From assembly GCA_905182985.1 (NCBI GenBank), contig CAJJDN010000006.1, positions 831,169 through 895,168 on the forward strand: a DNA stretch of 64,000 nt, given 5' to 3'. The notes beneath the pieces are model-generated. The model worked only from the letters and a program-made list of their open reading frames with translations. It had not been told where the DNA came from and did not search any database. This DNA is from Paramecium sonneborni (taxonomy: Eukaryota; Ciliophora; Oligohymenophorea; Peniculida; Parameciidae). Below are positions 13,479 to 27,500 of the stretch, in pieces. Numbering within the stretch: position 1 is the first letter of the stretch; the number at the start of each line of letters is the position of its first letter. Position numbers and translations under genes: made by a program.

Positions 13479-14955
13479 AATCTTCATGAAGGATCATAAT
13501 TAATGAATATTTTGTACATTGTATATACAGAATTTTATTTTCTTATTCTATCACAATCTATCATTAAAATCAAGATTAAACTTAATTGAATTTGTTTAAA
13601 ATATGGTTTTAATAGCGAAAAAAGGATATTTAAATAAAGATCATTAATTTTAAACTTTTTTTTGAATAAAAATAATTGTTTTGAGATAAAATCAAAAATA
13701 TTTTGTATCTAAAAATTTTATTTTAAAATAAAAATTTGTTTAAATTTGTTTTTTCACAAAAATTAAGTTTAATAGTTATTTTTGTAGATGAAATAATTAA
13801 ATGAGGAAAAAATTTATTGATATAGAAAATAAAATTAGCAACTATTTACAATAATTATAAATCTATTTATTAATTAATCCATTTCTCAATTTCTAAAAGT
13901 TTTATTTAAAAATTTATAAATAGAATTTGAATTGTGGAATATATTACAATATAGTCTGAATTAAACATCAAAAATAATAGAAGTTAATTAAATATTAATC
14001 TAAATCGAAAAAAAGAATGCTCTAGATATTTCGACATAAAGAAGGGTTTAATTTATAAGAAAATAAACAAAAAATCATAAAAAAAAGCTGGAATTAAATA
14101 TGACGAATAATTTTACAAATTATAGAACATGTTTTCAAATGTATTCAATATTTGATGTTAAGAAAACTGTTGAGTTTTCTATTAAATAAATTATTCAGAA
14201 TCTAAATTTATTCATTACTTAGATTTTAAATAAAAAACACAAAGATTGAGTATTCAACTTTGATACTAAGATTTCCTAATATGCCTTTTCCATCTAGATG
14301 AAATCTAAATTAAAATAAATTCCTTTTCTTACAAATAATACATGATAGCAAATAAAAGTGAACAATATGAATAAGATATTTAATTCAAATAGAGATGTTA
14401 ATTCAACTTATTGACTCATAATTAATTATGTATATAATTTAATCAGAACTAAATAAGAATTAAAAATAAATATTTTCAAAACATTTCCTTGATTTGTCTA
14501 GCTTAATCATTATATATCAATATTATATTTTTTTCATTTATTTATATTAAGTTTTTTAATTATTTAATTATTGATTATATAATGAATTTTATTATAATAT
14601 TTTAAAAATTATTTATTTCATTTTAACTAATCTAAAAGTTTATGAAATTATTAATAACAAAATCAATATCAAAAAGCTATTCTGATATTTTTTGTTTAAA
14701 GAAAAATTTTAGGATTTAATTTCAATAATTAGTTTAGTTTAAAAGACTTTATTTTTTTTTAATAACACTAAAGACATCAGTTATATATTTGAAAAATAAT
14801 AGTTTAATTGAACCAATTTAATTAAAATAAGTATAAATCATTATAATATAATTAAAAAAAAACTGAATAAGTATCACTTGACATTTACAGATTCTTAAAT
14901 TGAAAATCAATACTAATTATAATAGTGGCATAATCCAAGATCTCTAACTTTTAAG
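13479..14955. other. Gene-poor AT-rich region with possible coding relics
   Basis: About 1.5 kb without a gene I can defend. Between about 13980 and 14260 there are short protein-like stretches on the plus strand (for example SKSKKRMLQIFRHKEG, and a 49-codon frame from an ATG at about 14100) separated by TGA stops. These look like the eroded remains of a gene or chance frames. The last 80 bases before the next ATG also read as coding (NPRSLTFK just upstream), hinting that the next gene has a missed 5' exon. Confidence 0.4.
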
Positions 14956-16406
14956 ATGATTACTATGGGTTTATTAACAACTTTTATAGTAAGAGTGCTT
15001 TATTGTTTAATATTTAGAGATTATGAATAATTTTATTACAAAATAGGAATGCTTTTATTTATAGTTATATAATATGCGATTGTATGGTTGTGTCCTAAAT
15101 TTACGAGGTTGGCTTTTTTAATTACAAATATACTTTTGATGGGATTTTCTTTAGAAGAAGAACCATCACCTATTTTGTAAAATGCAAAGGGAGCTAACTT
15201 AATGGCAATAAATATTATGATAATTTTATCAGGAGAATTTATTGATTCTGTTATTTAATTATTTGTAATAACAGGTTTAAGAATAACAATAATCATTGTT
15301 AATAATGATAATAATTATATAATACTCTCAAGTATTATTATCGTTAGCATATCATTACTATATTATGCATATTCTTTTCATAAAGCAAGAAGATCATAAT
15401 ATTTGTTAGGACTTGTTGAGAATGGATGGGATTAGATGTTTTTTTAACTGATAAGAGAGCCTTATATTTTACTTAAATTTTGCAAAGAAAAATTAAACTT
15501 TTCAGTCTTTAAACATAATAGATTTCCTTTTAACAAATTAGTTGATTTTAATTCATATGAAGAAGACTCATAAGAAAGAAAAATTTTAAATTTCTTATCA
15601 ACTTCAAATGTAGGAAAGATATCTCTAAGTTAATTTATTTATGAAAATCTAAAAAAATTTAGGGCAGATTTAAGTTAAATTTTTAATCAAAAATTAAGAA
15701 TAAGATTTTAAAGATAATTGTTTTAAATAGATATGTCAATATTTTAATCAAAATATACAATGGTTTTATTGAAAATTGAATCATCTAATACAGTTAATTT
15801 AAAATAGCTAAAAAAATATAAGTAAAGATTCAATTTATACAATAATACTATAATAAATTTGTTAGGGAGAATAGAAAGTGAAGTAATTAACAATGTTTAA
15901 ATAAAAGTAATAAAAAGAAAGTTAGTTTTAATAAGATTGATTGAGGATTTGTTGGAGTAGAAGTATTAATTTAATACAGTAAATATTCCATATTTATTTT
16001 CTTAAATATTGGAAATGTATCCAGATAAAAGAATTATAATAAATGATGTAAATAAGGTAGAGACAGTTTATACAATTAATAATGTTATTTTAATGAGTAT
16101 AATTTTAATTTTTGAGAACAGTTCTAATAGAGAAGCTATAAATTGTAATATAGAGAAGTTAAGAGAGAATTAATCAATAAGAATGGAATTTATAGGTAAT
16201 TTTAAGTAGAATTTAATAAGAAAGACTTTTAAGAATACAAGTTTTTAAGTTCGTTTAGTAATTGATAATATGTTTATATCTTAGAGAAGTAATGATTATT
16301 TGAATTTTTAGGGATTTAATTTGAAATATATATGGAACCATTTTGTAGTACTTCAATAGATATTTTCACTTATGAATATTATGATTTATTTTCAGATGAG
16401 AGTTGA
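14956..16406 (+). CDS. Membrane protein with signalling-kinase-like cytosolic half
   Basis: 475 residues after one 23-nt intron (16289-16311). The first about 150 residues hold five or six hydrophobic helices. The helical cytosolic part contains a segment (NNVILMSIILIFENSSNREA) reminiscent of the N-box of histidine-kinase ATPase domains, but I see no H-box or clear G-boxes. If related to hybrid kinases it is degenerate or truncated. Readable sequence (frame open back to an in-frame TGA near 14800, no ATG) continues upstream of the chosen ATG, so an upstream exon is possible. The last exon ends in an acidic tail. Its stop lies 71 bases from the stop of the convergent pump gene. Confidence 0.6.
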
Positions 16407-16477
16407 TATAAATAAATTTGGTTATAAAATGTTATAATTATTTAAATTGTAAATAAAATTAAATAAACCGACAAAGG

Positions 16478-19400
16478 TCACCATAATGAATGGGCTTCAA
16501 AGAAATTGAGTTCATATTTGTTAGGTTTTGCATAATTTCTGATAAAATATTTTCTTAATTCTTCCCAACAGAATAGACACATAGAGTAAGGAAGTCCAGG
16601 CATTCTAATGATAAATGTTAAAATAAAACCCTAGATTTAAAATATCAACTGGTCTAGCACCAAACCAAGTATTGACTCCAGGTATGTAAACAATACATAT
16701 AAAAATGATGGTTTCAAGGATAACACCATAAAACATGACAATATTAACAGGAGAATAAATTAAAGACATTTTACGTTCTAGTAATAAAAGAATACTATAT
16801 ACATTTGCAAGAGAAGACATTAGACCATTAAACAAGGACCACAGCAACAAAATATGATGTTTAAGCATATTTAAGAGCAGCAGTTTTAAAACAAGCATTA
16901 GTATTAATAGGATAAGAGTTACCTTCAAGTAAGGAATCAGATCTATCATAATATCTACAGAGATTATTAGAGTTTTGATATTGCCATTCTTCAAATGTTG
17001 GGAACCATCTTTTGTATGAAGAATCATAATAGACAAAGATGTATCTTAGATCATAATAAATGATTTCTGGATTGATCCAATTAAGAGGATTACTTTAGAA
17101 TCCAATAGTTGAGTTATATTCACCTCCTGTAGGAACAGTAAGAAGTGGAGCTTATTGCCAATCAGGACTATATGGTTAAGTAGTTAGAAAAGGACTAAAA
17201 TTTAATAAGAAATAGATTTACTTATTCATATTTGGTAGATCCCATACCCAAGTAGTAGGAGGAGGAGAATATGATTATCCATTTGCTAGAGTAATAGAAG
17301 GCCAAGGAATAGATTAATATGGAGTATTCATAAAACTTAAAAGTAATTATGGAGGAAAACCATATTCATTCATAGTACTAAAATAGCTAAAGAATCCAGC
17401 AGATGTTGCAATAATTCCTTATAATAAATAAGCATGAGTAATCAATCTAAATGAAACTAAATGATCATCCTTTTTTCTAGGTTTTCTAGTCATAATATCT
17501 ATTTCTGCTTCTTCATAAGCAAAAGAAATAGCAGGAAGAATATCAGTACCAATACATATTGTTAGAATAAATGCATTACTTAATGGTAATGGTAATCCTA
17601 TTGCTATCTCACCAACATAAGGAAATACTTCAGTAATATTTGATGTTAATAGATATACTATTGTCTTTTTTAAATTATCAAATATTTTTCTACCTTCTTC
17701 AACTCCATCAACTATAGATGCAAAATCATCATTTAATAAAATCATATCTGCAGCATCTTTAGTTACATCAGATCCACTTATACCCATAGAAATACCAATA
17801 TCTCCTTATTTAATCGCAGGTGAATCATTAACTCCATCTCCTGTTACTCCAACTACATGACCAATATATTGACAAGCTCTAACAATCATTAATTTTTATG
17901 CTGGAGATGTACGTGCAAATACAACTTAAGGTTTACTACACCAACTTTTAAGTTTTCTATCTTTCATCTCTTCTGGTAAATTGTCTTTACTTGAATCTTC
18001 TTCTTCCATGGCTTAGACTATCATATCACCATGTATAACAATTGCTGGTGCTAATCTAAATGCTTCATCATATGACATCTATGGATTCTCATCTAATAAA
18101 TCATCAACTGTTTTTCCTGTTATTATTCCTATCTATTTTGCTATAGCTCCTGCTGTTGGTGGCTAATCTCCTGTCACCATTATTACCTTTATACCTGCTG
18201 ATTAACATTTCTTAATAGCTTAAGGAACAGTTTCTTTTGGTGGATCCATTAAAGAAAACAATCCTAAAAATGTAAATCCTTCTAATTTAAACTTAAGTGT
18301 TTCAATTGAATTTAAATTAAACTTAAAACCCTTTTAAAATTCTGCTCTAGGTAAATGAAGTTTTGCAAATCCCAAAACTCTCTCACCTCCTTTACCGAAT
18401 GAAATATTTACTGATTTGAATTTCTAAGTAATTTATTCATCTATTGGTTAATTTCTTCCTTCAATTAATAAATAACTAGAAAATGTCCACAATTTTTCTG
18501 GTGCTCCTTTTATATAAACACAATAATATGAATCTTAAGTCTCCCAATTAACAATACATAAGGAAAATTTATTAGTTGAATTAAATGGCATTTTTGCTAA
18601 AGATTTATCTGATAATTCTACTAATTATCTTCTTTATCTTGTGCTTTCTATATCTTCAATAGGTTAAAAGAATTTAATCAAAGCTGTTTCTGAAGCATCT
18701 CCAATAGTAGGTTAGTCTAGCCAATTTAAATTAGCTTTCTCCTTACCTTATATATTAAATTTAGCTTCGCTTGTGATTATTGCACAATCATGTAAATCTC
18801 TAAAAGTAGGATCATTAATATCATATTCATATTCAGTATTTCTTCCATGTTTATATCTATTCAATGCTACTCTCTTTAATCCATCATACCAAACATTTGC
18901 TACTGTCATTTTATTCTATGTTAAAGTTCCTGTTTTATCAGAACATATACAACTTGTAGATCCAAGTGTTTCAACTGCTTCTAAGTTTTTAACTAACACT
19001 TATTTATCAGCCAATCTTTTTGCTGTTATTGCTAATGATACTGTTATACATCCTAATAAACCTTCAGGTACATTTGCCACTATAATTCCTATTGCTTAAC
19101 CTACTGCTGTATCAACTGATGCTTCTTCAACCACTAATGATAATATTAAAAATAAAATTCCTAATCCTACTGCTATACATGATATTAATATCACAAATCT
19201 CTTTAATTCTTTATTTAAAGGTGTTTCAGGAGTCTCTCCACCTGTTGCTAAATCAGCTATTTAACCCATTACAGTATTATCACCTATCTATATTACTAAT
19301 CCTTTTCCTGATCCTTCCTTACATAAAGTACCAAAAAATGCTAAATTCTTTGTTTCTAAAGGATTCTCACTTGTTAATTCTGTTACTCTTAACAAAGGAT

Positions 19401-20317
19401 CGCATTCTCCTGTTAATGCAGAATTATCAACCTTCATCTCTCTAGATTATATAATTCTAACATCTGCTGGAATCTTATCTCCCATCTTTATTTCTATTAT
19501 ATCACCAGGAACAAGTTTCTCTGCTGGCACTTCAACCTTCTCTCCTCCTCTTATTGCTAAACATTTTTATGGTAAAAAGTTTTTAAATCCTTCCATTAAT
19601 GCATCAGCTTTTGCAGATTAATTGTAAGTAATAGAACCAGTCAATAAAATGATAGCAATAAGGATAATAGCTATTTAGAATAGATTGTTATATTTACCAA
19701 GCCATAAATTAGATTTTGCACCTAAAGCGTCCGGGTTAACTCCATATAAGACAAAGCACATAATTGAGGCAATCCAAAGTAAAATTGAAAATGGTTGAAC
19801 CATTTCAATTAAGAGCTTAATCCACCATGGCTTCTTTTTTTTTTCAGTTAATTTATTATCACCATATTATTTGTTTTTTGCAATAGCTTGGTCTTAAGTT
19901 AATCCATCTGTTAAGGATGTTTCATATCTATTTAAAATAAATTAAATGAAACTAACCTTTATGATAATGCTATGACATCAACTTTATGTTCATCCATGTT
20001 CCTATAATCCTCCCCTTTGTTTTATGCTTTTTTTAATATATCTTGTTTATTTTATGTTGGAGCATCATATTTCACAATTGTTTCATTTAAAGTCATGCCT
20101 TTTTCCTTAATTTAAAAATAACCCTTACTTTTGCTTAGGAATACATTTAACTTTATCTAGAAACTAATGCTGCTGCTTTTACAGAACTTTTACGAGCTTC
20201 TTGATTTTATCTTAATCCCAAATCTACACTTTAACGAAGTATTTAAAATCCTGTAATGATTTATGGATTATTTATGAGTGGAGCATCTCCTTCATTTAAT
20301 TGCCTATACTAAGACAT
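16478..20317 (-). CDS. P2C-type cation ATPase, Na+/K+-ATPase alpha-like
   Basis: P-type ATPase alpha subunit that should pump monovalent cations at the cell or vacuolar membrane. The spliced product is 1245 residues. It has the phosphorylation motif [11 protein letters not shown], the hinge VTGDGVND, M4 [10 protein letters not shown]5 LTSNITE, M6 [12 protein letters not shown] and the P2C-specific [12 protein letters not shown]. The C-terminal helices end with the [20 protein letters not shown] region. Four introns: 20106-20128, 19928-19956, 16778-16802 and 16605-16629; together they close 1246 codons. Oddities: the actuator loop reads TGEC rather than TGES, and the M6 Asp that binds cation in Na+/K+-ATPase (Asp804) is Cys here. 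The N-terminal 90 residues are extended and polar. No beta subunit nearby. Confidence 0.93.
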
Positions 20318-20446
20318 AGGCTATAATTTAATTAAAATAATATCTTATATTTTTCATGCTATCATAGTTTATATATAGAATTTATTTATACAATGAAAGT
20401 AATCATATTTACATATTTTATTAAAATCTGTGATTGAAATTTAATA

Positions 20447-21530
20447 ATGAAGAAAAGAATCAAAAAATTGTAAGGATCATCATATATGATTTCTCTTGAG
20501 CCAGAAGATGTACTTGGATAAGGCTCATTTGGTAAAAGTTGGGAAAGCCTATGATCTTGATAATAGGGAAGAGTAATTGGTGGATAAAATAATGGAAATA
20601 GGAATTTAAAGTAAATAAGATTCTTTGTAACATGCTACTCAAGAGAGAATCGGAAGAATTATTTTCGTTACAATAAATAAAAATTCAATATTAACCCTAA
20701 ATCAATTAAATCCTTTAGATGATATCTTCATCTGTTTTTATATATTAAATGGTCATTTAAAACCTTTCTCTTATCAAAGTATAACCATTTAAGGATAAAA
20801 AACTATTATCTTTGGTATCTTAAATCTTAACATAAGATGATTTAAAATAATAAAGCGAAGAAAAAGATAAAAAATAAAAATAAATTTTAAATGAGAAGAT
20901 GTCTAACATTAATCATAAGAATTTTTTAACTTATTTTTAAAGGTTATAAACTTAACTCTAAATTAATTAAATTTGAAGATATTTTATTTTCATGAATAAA
21001 TATTTTTCTTATATAAAGTTGCTATGAGAGTCTTTCGATTAAACTAAGTTATTTCCGCTATTGATTAATATCACATAAAACATCAATGCTGAAATTTTAA
21101 ATTAAGTTTTAGGATAAATTCAAAAATTAAGAAAACTTTAACCTTTAAGTCCTGTCCAATAAAATTTATATAAATAATCTGATAATTTTCAAATCTTTTA
21201 GTCATTACTCTAGTAAGATTAATTAGGCTTGGAAAATTTTTATACTGAAGTTAAGAATAAGATTATTTCAAATTTAAAAATCCTATAAACTAACTTTTTG
21301 AGATTATTTCAAACTTATCAACAATTAATTCAATAGTTTAAATTTATATAACCATGAAATACTTAAAAGACAGTTAGAATATTAATGAATTAACCTTTTC
21401 TATTATAGAAGACTTTTCGACATATTATGAAAATATTGAAAATACTTCCGAACAAGAAGCGTTAGAGTATCTAAAAAAAGAATTCATTTAATTAATTCAG
21501 TTTATTAATCTTTAAATATATAATAATGTA
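20447..21530 (+). pseudogene. ULK-like protein kinase pseudogene without catalytic core
   Basis: Begins like a protein kinase: SLEPEDVLGQGSFGK gives the glycine loop, followed after a one-base frame slip by KAYDLDN and a Lys-containing strand (VVDKIMEI). It then jumps straight to a C-terminal region. No HRD, DFG or APE motif occurs in any frame. Downstream the protein-like sequence switches frame repeatedly (segments containing VAMRVFRLNQVI, LENFYTEVKNKI and SFSIIED-like residues near 21400). These resemble the C-terminal helical tail of the abundant ciliate ULK/ATG1-type kinases. Some switches might be missed introns, but the missing core cannot be. Boundaries approximate. Confidence 0.6.
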
Positions 21531-21576
21531 AATTATTAAATATTAATTATTGTTTATATTACGATATTCAATCTAA

Positions 21577-24500
21577 TCATGAAATTAACCAAATTATAAT
21601 TGCAGATAATAAAATTTTTACATATTTTGTTGCAGGTTCATCAAATGGTTTGCGTAAAGTTTTGTTAGTAAATGAATATACTGGTGAAGTTTCAGTCCAA
21701 AGACTAGGGCTATCTTAAGTGGCAATAAGGTATATATTGTACCATTTAGATGGTTACAAATCAGTGAAATTATGACTAATTGACTAAGATATCTAGAAAG
21801 ATAAATTACTTCCGATGAATAATATTTAATAAAATAGTAATTGGAGCTTATTGATTGATTTAGACAATTAGCAAAATACTTCATTTAAATATTTGTTGGT
21901 TTAAGTCCATCAGTAGCATAAGTGCCAGCACTAAATCTAGGTGTAATATATCCCCAAACTAAACCAGTTTATCTTAATCGAATATTTGATATAGACAACC
22001 AAGTTAAACCTCGAGTGAATTTAATAGTGCTTATAAGTTCTGGGGATTAATCAAAAGTGACTTCTTATAGAGGATCAACTGAAAATAATCGTGAGGAATT
22101 GGTTAAATTACCAACAAAATATCTCATGAAATTAGTATCTTCGACTGCTGCGATAACTTGTTTCCAATTCACATCATTAGGTAAATCTTAATTTGGAATG
22201 AAATAATATTAAACAGATGTTTCAATTCCAATTTCTACTTCCTCTTCATTTTAATTTCCTTCATCTGTTGTTTCTTAATCTGTAGTAGTATTAGTTTCAG
22301 TCTCTTCAAGCATTTTATATTAGGAATACACACCAGTTGAATTATATGATAAATCTTTATTAATAGCACTACTGCAAAATATTGCATCGAAGCTTAATAC
22401 ATTATAACAAGGATAGGCTAATGAATAACAGAGCCAACAAGCTATTGCTTTTTTACTTTCAATATTCAAATCAGTTCCAAAATGAAATGTCAATTTCATT
22501 AATCTACCATCATTGTTTTAAGTGAAGAATTCCACATAATTCGTTTCATTCTTCATATCATAAAGATTGATAGCCCAACTTTTAATTTTATACCATGTTC
22601 TTGCCCTATAAAAATAAATAATACATTACTTTAATTTTTTTAATTCTAAAACATAATCATTCTATCCTTTTAAATAAACAATCCCAAATTATTCTTAATA
22701 GTAATCTGAATATCGTAATTCTGTATTATTTTCTGAAAATAACTTAACATCATCAAATTGTCTCTCAAATCCATTTAGCATGATTGCATGATAATAAATA
22801 ATCAAATCTTAATCAGATTTAAATGTAATAATTTATTTATTAGAATAATCAGATAATTGATTAAATTACATAGCGTATATACATCCAATTTTTTTAAGTG
22901 CATCAGTATTATCTTTGACTAATTTGAATTTTGTTTAAGTAGGTGATTAAGAATAATAAGGTGCTGAATTGCCACTGAAAGTCATTAGTAATGTGCTATA
23001 ATAATAATCAATAGAATCTAATTTATCAATGTCTGGTACTTCAATATCTGAAACAATATTGAAGGTAATTTTAAGGTTTTCTTAAGTTACTTAAACATTC
23101 ATTTTAGTATCAGAAGTTGATTAAAATTTTAATCCAGCAGGCTTTTCAACATCAAAAGGAATCAATTCAAAATCAATTAATAAATCTTCAACAGGAATAT
23201 GCTGAGAAAAATCAATTAATACAGGAATGGATTTCATGAATATTGGTATATCATATGAAGAAAATTGTGTGGTAATTTCTGTTTTGACTGTTGTAATCAT
23301 GACTTAGATAATTCCAGCTTCACTGTATGTGGGTATATCTGATTCTTCCTTTGAAAAATACAGATAATAAGATTAAGGATTTGTTGATCCAGAACAACCT
23401 ATTCTTGTTAAAGCCTTTCCATCTCCTGGATATACTACCAGATCATTGATGACTTTGAAAAAACCACTGTTGGAATTGATACTAAATCTCAATTTTTTAT
23501 CATAACCACTATTTTTTTATCCAAGTGAAATAATTTAACTGTATTAACCTGGTTTTAAAACCAACTCATTATAATTCAATCTTAAAATTTCATCTTTGTT
23601 ATCAATTGTGTATTTAATATCTGTCTGTGTTTCTTCTTTCCAATAGATTGTATTCATTTAATTATCTGCTACTAGTTTAAATTGTTAAATATTGCCATAA
23701 ACATAAGTGGATAATTATTGGATTTAAGTTTTATCTTAAGTGATCAAACTAAATATAGGTAATCCAATAAAGCAAGATGATGCCTCCATGTTGGTCATTC
23801 CAGTTATTTTTACTATATATTTTGTATTGGCTTACAGAACTCCTTCAAATTGTAATAGAATTCTATTTCCTAAAGTTTCACATTTTGACATTATTGAAGT
23901 TATTCCATCACTTTCTAAAATACCACTACATGAAACAGGAGGCTTTAATTATACTAATTTACCATAATCTTTTGATGGAAGATCAATTACTAAATATTAC
24001 CCAACTTAGATATTTCCTAAAGTTGTTAAATAATATGTATATTATGATTCAGTTCTAATTCCAATATTTGAGATTTCAAAATCTCTAATTATTAGAGATA
24101 GAGGTACTGTAGATGAGACTGCTACATCACTTAAAGTTCCATATTCATTTATTGTAGTTTTATTTTCATCATAATCTACCATTATAAATATTTAATCATC
24201 ATTATATGTAGATATAGGTTATATGATTCCAACTATAACCAAATTTATTATTGTAAATGAATCTATAGTAAGAGTAAATAATTTTATTGAAATCGTTCTT
24301 TCATTATCATATTAACAATATGAATCTGCATCATTCATCAAACAACTCAGACTTTTCTTATTGTCAAAAGAATTATAATAATAAGGTAGGTTAATATAAA
24401 TAGTAGATTTCTAGTCAAAAGGTTAGCTTAATACTAAGTCTAGTTTAAGTTCAATCATAGCATAGGCTAATGGATAAGTTTTAGTTAATGTAAGTCCAGT

Positions 24501-27500
24501 GGTTGATAAAAGAGAGGGAGTCTCTTCAAATGTTAATGGAGTATTGGTAGCTGTTCCTTGAGATAATATTGTTGAACCACTTAAAACCTTTACAAGAGGA
24601 GCAATATAATTGTTTGGAGTCATTATATTAAAACATCTAAAAATATATTGAACGCCTGGATTTAAATCACTAACAGGTCTAATTGTTATTAATGTGAATG
24701 AACTTCCTTCAAAGGATTTCCAATCAAAATTTTAGGATTTATCATGATTTAAAATAGAACAATGAGATTTAGACACTGTACTTGAAGCAATCATTGTAAT
24801 ATCAAAGTTTATGAATTGATTAAATAAGATTCCACGGTTTATTAATTTGAATTTGAATTAGAATTAACCTCTCATACCATTATTCATTCTTTCAAATTCA
24901 ACATCTCCAACTTCAACTTTAGGAATGAGAGGAGTATTATTAAATTTTAAAGTTCCTGCTCCTACTGAAGTGGAATCAATGATTACATTTAAAATTGTAT
25001 ATGTAATTATAGTATAGGTTTAATCATTTGAACTTGAGTCTGGCATATTAATTCCATATTAAACAATTGTATAAGTATCAGGTGGAAATGCTTATGAAGC
25101 AGAAAAAGTAAACCTTATTTCAACTCCATCAGTTTTGGTTATTGTACATGTATGAGGAATTTATTTAGCCTCTGAACTTGATCTTAATTAGCAATAACCT
25201 GAGGATGATACTGAAAAAGGCCATGATCCAGTTGTAAATGCAAGAGAAACATATCCATCTTTTGGAATATTATTCACTGTTGTAAATATCCATTTGACAA
25301 TCTAATCTTGATAGCCTCTTTAAATAGTTGGGAATATATTTAAAGGTATTTGCATTCTACCAGCTATTATTGTGCTTACTGATTCAGAAGAATATGATTG
25401 TAAATTGCCATTTTTATCACTCCAACCAGAATAACCTCCAGTAGGAGTTTGAACTCCTTTGTCTGGATAATTAAATCCTTCAATTTCAATATATTAAGAG
25501 ATGGAAGTTATAACAGTATCTCCTATCATAGGACATAAGAATCCATAGAAATCATTATAATTATAAGGTACACATCTTTATTCATAAGTTAAGGCTGGAT
25601 TTAATATGAGTCCTTTAGTTTTGAAATTAGGTCCTATCATATTCCATTTACCTTAATAAAAGAAGGCTGCCCCTTATAAGTTTGCCGAATTAGGAGAGAT
25701 AACAGGAGTAGCTTGCGTATGTCCGTAATATACTTTAGCATCTGAATCTGATTATCCAACTGTTGGTGCATAATTAATAAGATCTAATTTATAGCTCTAT
25801 CCAGTTTTAGTAATAGCAGCATTAACAGGATCAACTAAAATAAGAGCAGGAGCATTCATTGTTTAAGTAATTAATGAACTTTTAAATGAAATGAATTAAC
25901 TGTAAACTTTATCATCTTTATTTGATGAAATAGTAGCTATGAAGAAAGTCAATTAATTAACATTTCTAACAGTACTTACAGGAATAACTAATTAAAATGG
26001 TGATGCTGGTCCACTTTTAGAGAATGTATCATCTAATATGAATTCTATTCTATGAAGATTATAGACAGATTGAAAAGCATTAGTTGAATCATCACTACCA
26101 ACATAACCAAAACATTTCTATTTTTTATTTAAAGTAGAGGAACAAGATACATATTATTTACCTTCAGGAGATAATTCTTCATTAAATGGTGATAACTAGA
26201 GATACAAGAAAAATATACATTATTAAAGAATATAGCTAATCGAGCTGCTTTTTCAACAATAGATTATTCTAAGAAACCAGTGACTCTAATAAAAGCAGGA
26301 AAGAGAGAACCATCTAATTTATTGGTAGTTCCTGTCCAGAAATTGGAAATAGATATATAAAGATTATTCATTTGATTAAATCCACTTAATGTATAAGAAT
26401 TGGCAGCAATAATTCCTGAAATAGGAACTGTAGGCTTTCTTTCAAGTCCTAATTCAACAGTAAATCCAATAAAATCAATCAAATCTTCATTACAAAATTA
26501 GGATCCATTGTTTTAGATATAAACAGGTCCAATAGAAACAGAATATAAGTTATTTGCAGCATTACCTCCAAAAACATTTTAAAAAGTAGCACTGCCACTT
26601 TGTAATCGAGTCAATATTATAACTGTATATTTTGAATTATCATTAAGAACATTAACATAATATTGTTCAACAGGAAAAACAAAATCTGCTGCTGAATGTC
26701 CTGCAGGAGTAGGTGAACATGTTAAAGGAGGAGTAAATTAAAGAGGACTCTCTGCTGATATTATTGTATCTCCTTTTTTAATTTTTGGATTAGTATATAA
26801 ATAATAGCCTACTGATCTAGAAGTTACAGAGGGAGCAAAACTAGTAATTTAAGGTCTGGCTGTAAATATTAATCTTTATTAATGATCTGCATATTATAAA
26901 CCAAAAGATGAAGATGTAGGACATGCAAATGGATCTGAATATTTCTATGAATGTGCAAATGTAAATCCATTCCCACTATTTGAACTTATAATTGCTATGC
27001 TATTCAAAGTTGAATAACTAGCTAATTAATCTCTACCGGATGGAATTAAAGGTATACTATCATATGTTATTCCATTTGAAGAAGATTCTATTTAAATTGA
27101 TCCAAAATCTGCTGGAAGATCACCTGGTGTTGCCTAATATGGAAATGACATTCTTATTCCTATAAAATAACGACTCTCTACATTTAATGTTCCTACATTT
27201 GAACATATTATTTTCATTGGCTATACTTTTGTTACACTACAATATACTGGGTTTTTATCAAATTATGGTAAGTTTTCCTATAAACTTCCTTCTAAAATCA
27301 TAGATCCTATATCTGAATTTAAATTTAATATCACTCTCAATTTTAAATTTAATGGAGTTGTGCTTGATGGATAAAATAAAAATTTAAATGAATTAAAATA
27401 GGGATTTTAACTAGTATCTCTTATAATTTTTAATTGTTATGGTAATGTTTTATCTTACAATTATAATCCCCATAAAAATTGAATCACCAAATTTTAATTA

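Noticed and set aside
13479..14955. Search for tRNA, snRNA or transposon in the largest gene-poor stretch
   Set aside because: No GC-rich structured segment, no terminal repeats and no transposase-like frame were visible.
16407..16509. Extension of the upstream membrane protein to a later TGA that would overlap the pump gene
   Set aside because: A 23-nt intron at 16289-16311 moves the frame to an earlier stop with a better protein end.
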